Assembly (NCBI GenBank): GCA_900542045.1
Contig: UQMI01000004.1
Location: forward strand, 38,372 to 102,371
From: an uncultured Blautia sp.
GTDB taxonomy: Bacteria > Bacillota > Clostridia > Lachnospirales > Lachnospiraceae
DNA length: 64,000 nucleotides
Direction of reading: 5' to 3'
Shown here: piece by piece, positions 47,340 to 54,939 of the stretch
Position numbering within the stretch: the stretch's first letter is position 1
Layout: every line of letters starts with the position of its first letter
Translations under genes and position numbers: made by a program
The notes under the pieces: model-generated
Databases searched by the model: none
What the model was told of the DNA's origin: nothing
Seen by the model: the letters and a program-made list of their open reading frames with translations, nothing else

Positions 47340-47534
47340 ATGGTTAATGAATTAAGAAAAAACACGAGTATTAACGCCGATTTACAAGTAGATGGACTTG
47401 CAGCCTTCGGAATTGTTGCTATTGCAGCAACAAGTTTCTGCGTCTGTATGTGCATGGGTATGAAACATGGATATACTTTTCGTTTCGGAGTGGCATCAAT
47501 CACTCCGGCTACACCTCCACTTCCTACTACATAA
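47340..47534 (+). CDS. 64-aa hydrophobic peptide gene of unknown function
   Basis: The frame begins MVNELRKNTSINADLQVDGL after an excellent AGGAGG site and a promoter with repressor-type operators. The hydrophobic middle LAAFGIVAIAATSFCVCMCMGM (shown in part) has three Cys and three Met, and the tail is TPATPPLPTT. It could be a small membrane toxin, a secreted bacteriocin-like peptide or a RiPP precursor. No modification enzyme is encoded beside it except, 3 kb away, a radical SAM protein. I do not recognise a family. Expression control and ribosome site argue it is real. Confidence 0.55.
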   Translation: MVNELRKNTSINADLQVDGLAAFGIVAIAATSFCVCMCMGMKHGYTFRFGVASITPATPPLPTT

Positions 47535-48094
47535 GAACAACAGGTAAATTAAGATGCAAACAGCAACTTTCTGTGACCATCAGGGCCGCATTTTCCGGCC
47601 AGTCAGGGCCATATTAAACGGCTACTTTGGAAGATCGGCAGAGCGGAGGTCTTTCCGCCCTGCTAATCAGTATTTATGGATTAATAGTCCTCCCGGAAGA
47701 CTATGCCTTCTCAATTAGTACAGTAAATCCTGTAGTCAGCCTGCAGCTGATCCCGTCAAGCTTGCCGTAGCACTCCTTCTCATCACTCAGCTGGTCTCCC
47801 TTCTCGTCAGGAGAATACTGCAGCTGAAGAGAATGTAGGTTCCAAGATCGTCCCGAAGTTTTATGAGATGGTACAGGATCTTAAAGATAATAAAGTCTTC
47901 ACGAAAATCATTCTCGCAATCCGTACGCTTTATTTTGCATTAGCCTTACTCTGATATCAGTCGGCGTATTTCGCTATATCCCTGATTTCTGAACAAATTG
48001 TGATATACACCTCGTAGAAGACCTTTTCCAAACACATTATAGTCATTTCTCGCATACACAAAAAGACAGTTATTTTTTTGAACTGATAAACAAA
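47535..48094. other. Non-coding stretch with degraded gene remnants
   Basis: About 560 bases without an intact gene. A short frame reads MQTATFCDHQGRIFRPVRAI (47554 on, 54 codons, no ribosome site). Another ends with KIVPKFYEMVQDLKDNKVFT then a stop near 47955, which looks like the C-terminus of a lost protein. Base composition is closer to host than the flanking AT-rich genes. I take this as a scar between two acquired modules. Confidence 0.45.
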
Positions 48095-48141
48095 TAGAGC
48101 ACGGCAACTGTCTGAGTTTCATGTGGGTGCTGTGCTCTTTA
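48095..48141 (-). terminator. Terminator of the 797-aa gene
   Basis: GAGCACAGCA pairs with TGCCGTGCTC (minus direction) around a long loop, just past the stop codon. Weak T-run (TATTTG). Confidence 0.5.
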
Positions 48142-48146
48142 TTCCA

Positions 48147-50540
48147 TTATTCAATAATATTAGTTTTTAAAATATTCTCTGCATCAATAATACAGTTGAA
48201 AAAATCTTTTGTTTTGATACGGACACTTGTAGAATTAGAGCCACCGCCCATTATCACATATTCAGTATTGATGCGATCTACATTAAGTAGATAAATCTGT
48301 TCCTTGCAGTCTGGGTCTCTTTTTAAAGCAGTTATTACGGTAAGCGGGGATATGGTTCCCTGATAGAATCTTCTTACAACAGATGGCTCAGGCACCAGTT
48401 CAAATCTGGTATGATCAAATACCACCCGCTTCTCATATGGTAGAATAGCATAAATCCAGGTATATCCATTCTCTTTTCGATCCTTTTTCTGTAAAATAAC
48501 AGTTTTTAGAAGAGTAGAATTAGCTACTGAAATATCATTTGCCTGAAGACTCCGACGTAAGCTCTTTGAATCAGGTGAGAGCATATGGGTAATGGAATCA
48601 AAAACGATTCCTTTGCTCTGAAGATAATCTAGCACCATAGACTGATCGGAAGGAATATCTTGATAAATCCTTTTTTGAGTAATCAAATTTATTAATTGTC
48701 CATGAGACCCCTTTTTTGCATACAATTTATCAGCTTCACGAATCTCATCCAATATTTCTCGTGAGTATTCACCGGGATCAATTAGAGCAGATATATATGG
48801 ATAAGTAGATAGACTAATTGTACCCTGATCGAAAAATGGCAGGAAAGCTGACATGAAGTTTTCAGGAGAATACGCCTTTAGTCTTTTCAACATAGAGTTC
48901 TGCTCACTGATTGTATGGGTCCAGTAATCAGCAATATATGTAGGAAAAATCTCAAAACGTTGGTCATGAATATGATGCTTGTTCAAAACGATAGCATCTT
49001 TATTATACACGGATATAAACAGGATTCCGTTTTCTGATAACCAGTTATAAGCATACCGGATAAAACGAGTCAAATCGTTGATTTGACTTCCTGCACCATA
49101 TCCTATGACAAGCAGATTAACTTTTCCATTAAGCTCTTCTGGATACTGGTGCATCATATATTCTGGATTCAAATGACATAAGCGTAATGACACATTTTCA
49201 GGAAGAAATCGGTGCTTAGATTTTTCTTCTAATGTGTTCATAATGTAGTAAGCATTCTGCGAGGCAGTAAATAAAATAACTTTTTCGCAACGTTCGATAA
49301 TATTAAGTGTTGTAAGTGAATTTTGAGAACATATTTCAACCACAAGAGGAAGTTTTTCTTCCCTCGAAGTTAAGATTTCATTTATCTCTTGCTCAACCTG
49401 TGTTCGTTCGTAATAAATAGTGTGTCTAGATAAATACGAATACTGACAGATATCTTTGAGTAAGGTGTGTTTTGCATAATGTTCAAAGTTTCGCTTATTT
49501 GTACGTTCACTATATGAGATCAGTATTTCGTTCAAGGCTTTTTCAGCTATTTTGTCATCTTTTGCTCGTTCGAGTTCCTTATGTAGTTTTTCACGATAAG
49601 GAGAAAAGATAATTTCATCACTCATCACGGACAAATAAGACATCAGTCTCTCGAAAATCAGCTGTGCATATTTGTGGCAATCAATAATTTGAGCAAATTT
49701 TGCAACATCTTCCTGCTGAAGTTGTAATCCCTGAATCGAAATTTGATCCAATGTTTTGCGTGTTATAAATTCAAAAAAGAGATTGTGCTTTTCCATTAAT
49801 GCTGATTGAACTGAAAACGAAACAGATTTCTTTTCTATATCAGTAAAGAAAAGAATCATACTCAGATTGTTTGAACTTTTTAAACGATCAATCATATATG
49901 AAAAATAGCCGAGTTTACTAGTATCTGAATAATCTATAGTGTAATTTGACAACAAAATAGCAACATGATATGCATTTGGAAATTTTAAAATTAAATAGTT
50001 AAGTTGCTTAACCCCATGAAATGACTGTGATGTATATTCAGAGCTATATATCAAAGGAGCGTAAGCTGGCTCCAACCCGTTTTCGTTGTCATGGATAACC
50101 TGATCACTGACCTGAAAATAATCTCTAAAAGGGGAAAGCAATGCTTTGGCCTTTTGTATAATTTTTTCTGTACCAATTCGATCTTGCAAATAATATTCCT
50201 TAGAAAAATCAAGCAGTAGCAACTGATCTATTATGTTTTGAATCGATTTAGTATCATCAAATATTTCCTGTATACATTCCCTGATAAAACCACCATTTTC
50301 CAGTACGGACAGCGTATATTCGGAAAAATCGTCGAAATGTAAGGAGATTTCGCTTTGTAACGCATTTACAACAGCATTAAAATTTCTGGTTTGCACACGT
50401 CGATTCTTTTGAGTAGACCATGCTTGCAGTGATTTTATATCTTTACCAGTTTTCTTTTCTAACTCATAAAATGACATTTGTTTCTTTACATTGAAATAAT
50501 TCAAAATGATGGAAAGAAGAAGTTCTTTTGTGATTTTCAT
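48147..50540 (-). CDS. 797-aa HTH / methyltransferase-like / YbaK-like protein of an undescribed cluster
   Basis: Not recognised as one known family. Residues 1-65 look like a DNA-binding helix-turn-helix region (YELEKKTGKDIKSLQAWSTQ). A helical middle without clear matches runs to about 390. About 400-520 resembles a Rossmann methyltransferase-like fold (LPLVVEICSQNSLTTLNIIE, then NLLVIGYGAGSQINDLTRFI and GILFISVYNK), though the glycine-rich SAM motif is poor. The last 160 residues resemble the YbaK/ProX aminoacyl-tRNA editing domain (SKSLRRSLQAND, LLKTVILQKK, YAILPYEKRVVFDHTRF). It has its own promoter and GGAG ribosome site. Transcribed away from the radical SAM operon and may regulate it. 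Confidence 0.6.
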   Translation of the reverse strand: MKITKELLLSIILNYFNVKKQMSFYELEKKTGKDIKSLQAWSTQKNRRVQTRNFNAVVNALQSEISLHFDDFSEYTLSVLENGGFIRECIQEIFDDTKSIQNIIDQLLLLDFSKEYYLQDRIGTEKIIQKAKALLSPFRDYFQVSDQVIHDNENGLEPAYAPLIYSSEYTSQSFHGVKQLNYLILKFPNAYHVAILLSNYTIDYSDTSKLGYFSYMIDRLKSSNNLSMILFFTDIEKKSVSFSVQSALMEKHNLFFEFITRKTLDQISIQGLQLQQEDVAKFAQIIDCHKYAQLIFERLMSYLSVMSDEIIFSPYREKLHKELERAKDDKIAEKALNEILISYSERTNKRNFEHYAKHTLLKDICQYSYLSRHTIYYERTQVEQEINEILTSREEKLPLVVEICSQNSLTTLNIIERCEKVILFTASQNAYYIMNTLEEKSKHRFLPENVSLRLCHLNPEYMMHQYPEELNGKVNLLVIGYGAGSQINDLTRFIRYAYNWLSENGILFISVYNKDAIVLNKHHIHDQRFEIFPTYIADYWTHTISEQNSMLKRLKAYSPENFMSAFLPFFDQGTISLSTYPYISALIDPGEYSREILDEIREADKLYAKKGSHGQLINLITQKRIYQDIPSDQSMVLDYLQSKGIVFDSITHMLSPDSKSLRRSLQANDISVANSTLLKTVILQKKDRKENGYTWIYAILPYEKRVVFDHTRFELVPEPSVVRRFYQGTISPLTVITALKRDPDCKEQIYLLNVDRINTEYVIMGGGSNSTSVRIKTKDFFNCIIDAENILKTNIIE

Positions 50541-50578
50541 AACTAATTCTCCATAAGGTAAACAATGGTTTCATATAG

Positions 50579-50690
50579 AGTATATCATATAGAAATAAAA
50601 TTGTGTCAAAATCATTATAAAAATAGTGGAATTTAGTGGAATTTGTAACTGTTTGAACAATAAAAAGTCCCTTTAATCATCTCTTATAAT
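50579..50690. promoter_or_regulatory. Divergent promoter region of the undescribed cluster with tandem repeat
   Basis: Minus direction: TTGACA (50609-50604), 19 bases, TATACT (50584-50579) for the 797-aa gene. Plus direction: TATAAT (50685-50690) with no good -35. TAGTGGAATT is tandemly repeated at 50624-50633 and 50634-50643, one helical turn apart, about 40-60 bases upstream of the plus start. That is an activator-like position, possibly for the 797-aa HTH protein. Confidence 0.55.
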
Positions 50691-50741
50691 CCCTGTGTAT
50701 ATATGCTAAAAAATAGATATAAGAAAAGGGAGGAAACTATT

Positions 50742-50801
50742 ATGGACAAACAAAGAGTTGAAAACGAGGATGTACCGGAGATTGAGACAAAAAGTAATTG
50801 A
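50742..50801 (+). CDS. Possible 19-aa acidic peptide at the head of the radical SAM operon
   Basis: MDKQRVENEDVPEIETKSN follows a strong GGGAGG site at proper spacing and precedes the radical SAM start by 50 bases. Seven of 19 residues are acidic; there is no Cys. It may be a leader peptide, a very short RiPP precursor or chance. The strong ribosome site is the main argument for it. Confidence 0.4.
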   Translation: MDKQRVENEDVPEIETKSN

Positions 50802-50851
50802 TACTGTTAAAAACCATGGGCAATAAAACAATAGTAGAAAGGAGAACAAGT

Positions 50852-51844
50852 ATGGAAAACATTAAGTTTAAAGAGAATTTTGATAATTACCGTGTATCAA
50901 TTTACAAACCTGAAACAAGGCAGTTTTTGCTGTCAAAAATTGCAGGGAGTACACAGGAAGCAGATATGTCTGTCCCTTCTAATTGTGATGGCTATGGACG
51001 TATCCATCATTTTAGACGTAATGTTGAAAAATGGGTACAGGATCCGTTACCAAACGATCCGGCATGTAAGGCATTGGGAATTCCTTATACCGATATGCTT
51101 GAGGCACAGGTGTTTCAGCTTGCATCATGTAATGTTCATTGCTGGTATTGCTTTGTACCAGATGAATTGAAGCACGGGAAAATTGTTAATGCGAAATGGT
51201 TTACAGCTGAACAGATGATTGAGTTGTATAAGAAATCAGATACTAGCATTAGAGTAATTGATTTGTCTGGAGGGAATCCAGAATTGGCACCGGAATGGAT
51301 TCTGGATACAATGAAAGCCCTTGAAAGGAATGAACTTCAAAATAACGTCTATCTGTGGACGGATGACACATTGACTACTGATTATGCTTTTGAGTGCCTT
51401 TCAAAAGAGGAAGTAAGATATATGGCATCGTACAAAAATTTTGGTAAAGTTGGTTGCTTTAAAGGTTTCGATGCTCATTCATTTGCTTTCAATACTAAAC
51501 TTCCGGAAAATATATACGAAAAGCAGTTCGAACGATTTGAAAGATATGTCGATATGGGATTGGATATTTATGGATATGTGACATTAACCTCTGATACCTA
51601 TGATGGTATTGAAGAGAAGATGGGAAAATTCGTAGATCGTTTACAAAGTATTCATCCAATTCTGCCATTGAGGACAGTACCTCTTAAGATTTTTATTTTC
51701 ACGCCAACTGGTTCAAGATTAAATGAACGCTATAGAATAGCACTTGAAAATCAGACTCGTGCTATTACAGCATGGAAAGCTGAACTTTCAAAGCGCTACT
51801 CTCAAGAACAGCTTACTTGTAGAATTTCAGACAATACATATTAA
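50852..51844 (+). CDS. Radical SAM enzyme of the undescribed cluster
   Basis: A 330-aa protein starting MENIKFKENFDNYRVSIYKP with AAAGGAG seven bases upstream; the in-frame TTG at 50798 is less likely. The 4Fe-4S/SAM motif CNVHCWYCFVP lies near residue 95 (CxxxCxxC). The SAM-binding GGEP-like element is DLSGGNPELAPEWI near 150. The rest fits a partial TIM barrel. There is no SPASM or RRE domain, which argues against a classic RiPP maturase. Other uses include base or nucleotide modification or a viperin-like reaction. The neighbouring kinase-MazG gene makes a nucleotide substrate the favoured guess. Function not known. Confidence 0.75.
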   Translation: MENIKFKENFDNYRVSIYKPETRQFLLSKIAGSTQEADMSVPSNCDGYGRIHHFRRNVEKWVQDPLPNDPACKALGIPYTDMLEAQVFQLASCNVHCWYCFVPDELKHGKIVNAKWFTAEQMIELYKKSDTSIRVIDLSGGNPELAPEWILDTMKALERNELQNNVYLWTDDTLTTDYAFECLSKEEVRYMASYKNFGKVGCFKGFDAHSFAFNTKLPENIYEKQFERFERYVDMGLDIYGYVTLTSDTYDGIEEKMGKFVDRLQSIHPILPLRTVPLKIFIFTPTGSRLNERYRIALENQTRAITAWKAELSKRYSQEQLTCRISDNTY

Positions 51845-51882
51845 AATCTAGAAGGCTTGACCTTGTAGGGAAGGAGGTTACC

Positions 51883-53157
51883 ATGGTAGTTGATAATATT
51901 TCACGGTTTACAAGTCAGATGGATGAGATAGTATTAGATTTAATGGACGATTACGATGACTTTTATATGATTATGAAGAACAATCATGGTATTCATCCAA
52001 TCGACCTTCAGAAATCTATTAAGAGATTATATAGCGCAAACAAGATTCGGAAATCGAAATATATTAGAATAATGGAATCGGCATCAAACACAAATATTCA
52101 CGGTTTTGAAGATATGCCAGATGTACTTCCAGTTCCTCATATTCTGGATTATGACTGGCGATTTAGCCGTCAGGGACTTGAATATATGGCTAATTCTATC
52201 AGAAGAAACATTAAAAAAGAAAATGCAGTGATTGTTTTCCTTGGAACGCCGACATTATTTAGATATTGCTATAATAAATCTTTTTTGCATTCAAAACTGG
52301 TACTGGTGGATATTAATGCGGATAAGCACTCTATTGGAATTGACTCTAATCGTGCATTATGCATTAACTGTAATTTAAACGGACCCTGTACAGAACTTCA
52401 TTCAATTCATGCAGATGTTGTTGTGATGGATCCACCATGGTACTTAAACTATTACCAGCTATTTTTCGATAGAGCTGCTATGATGAGTGGCGTGAATACT
52501 CAGATTATGTGTATTATGCCTCCAAAGTTTACCAAGGCAAAGACAGAAAGTGAAACTCGTTTACTGTTGGAGATGCTCAAGAAAGATTATGGCTTTGTTA
52601 AAAAGCATTATTTTACTGGTGTAGTAACTTATCATACCCCGCCATACGAACAGAATGTTTTAAAGGCAAATGGAATCTGTTGTAATCCAGAAAATTGGAG
52701 AATTGGTGATCTCCTTATTGTAGAGAAGGTGTATAACATCATTACCACATGTACATATGATTTCAATATTGAAGAACCCGAATGGGATGAAGTATGTGTA
52801 AACAATATCCGCATTAAATACAGATTATGTGAAAGCAAGATTGATAATTACAACATTGAATTAGAACGTATTTTCAGGAACGATATTTATCCTTCCGTGA
52901 AAAGAAGTTTTGGTGGAAAGAAAACTATTAATGTTTGGACCAGTGGCAATCGTGTCTTCTGGTGTAATAATTTGGCTGTTTTAAAAATGATCCTTTATAA
53001 TATTGATAGAGATATCTTTGAAGTAATTGTGGAAAACGGTTATATAATTCCTAGTAGGGAAGAATTAAAGCAACTCGAGAAAATTCAAGGAAAGCTTCAA
53101 GAGATAATACTTCTTGAAGCAGAAGAATATGGTTCATCATGGAGGATTGCAATATGA
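51883..53157 (+). CDS. DPPW-type methyltransferase-like protein of the undescribed cluster
   Basis: A 424-aa protein starting MVVDNISRFTSQMDEIVLDL behind AAGGAGG. The mid-region has a Rossmann strand VIVFLGTPTLFRYC, LVLVDINADKHSIG and the catalytic-type motif VVVMDPPWYLNYYQLFFDRA near residue 185. DPPW is the signature of MT-A70/N6-adenine methyltransferases acting on DNA or RNA. The N-terminal 110 residues contain a helical region that may bind nucleic acid, and the C-terminal 150 are unassigned. Overlaps the next gene by 4 bases (ATGA). Whether the target is DNA, RNA or a nucleotide cannot be told from sequence. Confidence 0.72.
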   Translation: MVVDNISRFTSQMDEIVLDLMDDYDDFYMIMKNNHGIHPIDLQKSIKRLYSANKIRKSKYIRIMESASNTNIHGFEDMPDVLPVPHILDYDWRFSRQGLEYMANSIRRNIKKENAVIVFLGTPTLFRYCYNKSFLHSKLVLVDINADKHSIGIDSNRALCINCNLNGPCTELHSIHADVVVMDPPWYLNYYQLFFDRAAMMSGVNTQIMCIMPPKFTKAKTESETRLLLEMLKKDYGFVKKHYFTGVVTYHTPPYEQNVLKANGICCNPENWRIGDLLIVEKVYNIITTCTYDFNIEEPEWDEVCVNNIRIKYRLCESKIDNYNIELERIFRNDIYPSVKRSFGGKKTINVWTSGNRVFWCNNLAVLKMILYNIDRDIFEVIVENGYIIPSREELKQLEKIQGKLQEIILLEAEEYGSSWRIAI

Positions 53158-54560
53158 TTGATAAAGAAATACTTCTGACACAGTTAATTGATCGAATAAA
53201 GGCATCTGGAAATCAGTATTGGCTCTCAAAAATTGAAGTTCTTCGTAACAGCCATATTCATGTGGCTGTTATGGTTGAACCTTATATTACAAAGATTATG
53301 AAAGGGGAAAAGACCATTGAATCTCGATTTTCACAAAATAAAAATATACCGTGGAAAAGAGTATTTCCTGGAGATATTATAATCCTTAAACGATCTGGAG
53401 GCGGTTTTGAATCTGTTTTTGAGGCTGGTGAAGTAATTTCAAAGGAGATAATGTCTCTTTCTGAAGTAGAAGAAATAAAAAGAGATTTCAATGATCGTCT
53501 GTGTATAGAAGATGATTGGTGGGAAAGAAAATCAAAAAGCAGATATGCCACTTTGATTCCGATAACACACCTGTTGAGTTTCGAGCCGTTTGTAATTAAA
53601 TTTAAGAATCGTCAAGCTTGGTTGGAATTACCTCAGTCTGATCAAGATGATAAAAAACTAGTTTCGAGGAAGGTTATAAGAGACAAGGCAGCATCAGTTA
53701 CTTCAAAGATAATACAGGCACCAGTATATTGCATTTCTGGAAAAATTGGAAGCGGTAAAACAACGATCGGTAAAATGTTAGCAAATGAAATTGGTGGTAT
53801 ACACGGTTCGGTAAGTGATTTCTTGAAAGCTGAGTTAAAAAAACAAGGCATTACAACACCGACAAGAGAACAATTGCAAGATCTTGGAGCAAATTATATC
53901 GAAAATGGTTGGATTAAATTTGCCTCTCAAACTGTGAAATATATTGGACGAAAGGAGGAATTGCCTTTTGTAATTGATGGAGTTCGCCATATTAATTTTT
54001 TAAATGCTATAAAAATGATATGTTGGCCTGCACCGGTTTACGAGATCGTTCTTCGTGCTAATGATGACACTCTGCAGGAACATATCTCGCTTCGTGGAGC
54101 TGAAGCATTTGATTCTACACATTATGCTGAAGGAAATTTGGAAGGACTTTTTTCCGCCGCAGACATTGTGATAGACATTGATGGAAAAGGGAAAGAAGAT
54201 GTTTTGAATGAACTTTTAATGAAACTTATAGATACAACGGCATTATCGGATGATAATTTACCTCTTTGCAAAATTCGTGAATTTATTGATCTGTTTAATG
54301 AAGAGCGGAGGTGGAAGTCATATCATAATGCGAAAGACCTGATTATAAGTATTAATATAGAAGCATCGGAACTGTTAGAAATCTTTCAGTGGACTGATAA
54401 GAAGAGTGAGCCATCTTCTGAAATGATGGAACGTATAAAAGAGGAGCTGGCAGATGTTCTGATATATAGCATTGATTTGGCCAACGCTTACGGTATAGAT
54501 ATAACTCAGATGATTATGAATAAACTTATTAAAAACGCCAAAAAGTATCCAGCAAAATAA
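53154..54560 (+). CDS. ASCH-nucleotide kinase-MazG fusion protein of the undescribed cluster
   Basis: A 468-aa three-domain fusion, start at the ATG 53154 (MIDKEILLTQLIDRIKASGN) with GGAGG eight bases upstream. Domain 1 (about 28-150) is ASCH, PUA-like, with the GEKTIESRF motif and VFPGDIIILK. Domain 2 (about 185-345) is a P-loop nucleotide kinase of the adenylate/dNMP type: PVYCISGKIGSGKTTIGKML, FVIDGVRH, and lid-like RGAEAFDSTHYAEG. Domain 3 (about 370-468) is MazG/NTP-pyrophosphohydrolase-like, with EASELLEIFQW and EELADVLIYSIDLA holding the acidic metal ligands. Such a chain could bind, phosphorylate and hydrolyse a modified nucleotide. Activity is inferred from domains only. Confidence 0.82.
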   Translation: MIDKEILLTQLIDRIKASGNQYWLSKIEVLRNSHIHVAVMVEPYITKIMKGEKTIESRFSQNKNIPWKRVFPGDIIILKRSGGGFESVFEAGEVISKEIMSLSEVEEIKRDFNDRLCIEDDWWERKSKSRYATLIPITHLLSFEPFVIKFKNRQAWLELPQSDQDDKKLVSRKVIRDKAASVTSKIIQAPVYCISGKIGSGKTTIGKMLANEIGGIHGSVSDFLKAELKKQGITTPTREQLQDLGANYIENGWIKFASQTVKYIGRKEELPFVIDGVRHINFLNAIKMICWPAPVYEIVLRANDDTLQEHISLRGAEAFDSTHYAEGNLEGLFSAADIVIDIDGKGKEDVLNELLMKLIDTTALSDDNLPLCKIREFIDLFNEERRWKSYHNAKDLIISINIEASELLEIFQWTDKKSEPSSEMMERIKEELADVLIYSIDLANAYGIDITQMIMNKLIKNAKKYPAK

Positions 54561-54697
54561 ATATTTACAGAATCATTAAATGTAAGATTTCTGATAGAAG
54601 TGTATCCTGTAAAGCTTAAAAATAATACACTTTAAACTATTGCGTATAATATCGCCATTCTAAACGGTAAAATAAGTTCAAGAAAGGCGGTGGTAAA

Positions 54698-54874
54698 ATG
54701 GATGTACATGGGAGACTGCATCAGCTTTACGTGTGCGTGGCTGGACAGCTCCAACGCTCGAAGAAATGTAGTCTCTCAGAGTCCACATTAGCAAATATCT
54801 TCCTCCATAATGCTAATACTGTGCCTTCGATTGCAACACTGGAAGCAATCTGCAAGGGCTTTGAAATTACATAG
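54698..54874 (+). pseudogene. Truncated XRE-family HTH regulator remnant
   Basis: A 58-codon frame with GGCGG upstream reading MDVHGRLHQLYVCVAGQLQR and later LSESTLANIF, TVPSIATLEAICKGFEIT, then TAG. The second half is the usual XRE recognition helix region of Lachnospiraceae proteins, which normally go on LSQFF. The first half is scrambled. Likely a decayed regulator at the boundary between the AT-rich module and the recombinase block; nothing else is seen in 54561-54895. Confidence 0.55.
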
Positions 54875-54895
54875 CAACCACAATTATTTTCTCAT

Positions 54896-54933
54896 AAGGC
54901 CGCTAGTCCCCAAACAATGCTAGCGGCCTTTTT
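54896..54933. terminator. Terminator between the accessory block and recombinases
   Basis: AAGGCCGCTAG pairs with CTAGCGGCCTT, loop of 13 bases, followed by TTTTT on the plus strand and AATTA-like sequence on the other. Probably terminates from the plus side and shields the converging recombinase operon. Confidence 0.8.
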
Positions 54934-54939
54934 AACTTC

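Noticed and set aside
47554..47718. A 54-codon frame MQTATFCDHQGRIF in the gap after the 64-aa peptide gene
   Set aside because: No ribosome site and no family resemblance; treated as remnant sequence.
50852..51844. Radical SAM protein as a RiPP maturase or as a certain viperin homologue
   Set aside because: No SPASM or peptide-binding domain is visible, and the motif surroundings do not match viperin well enough by eye to claim it.
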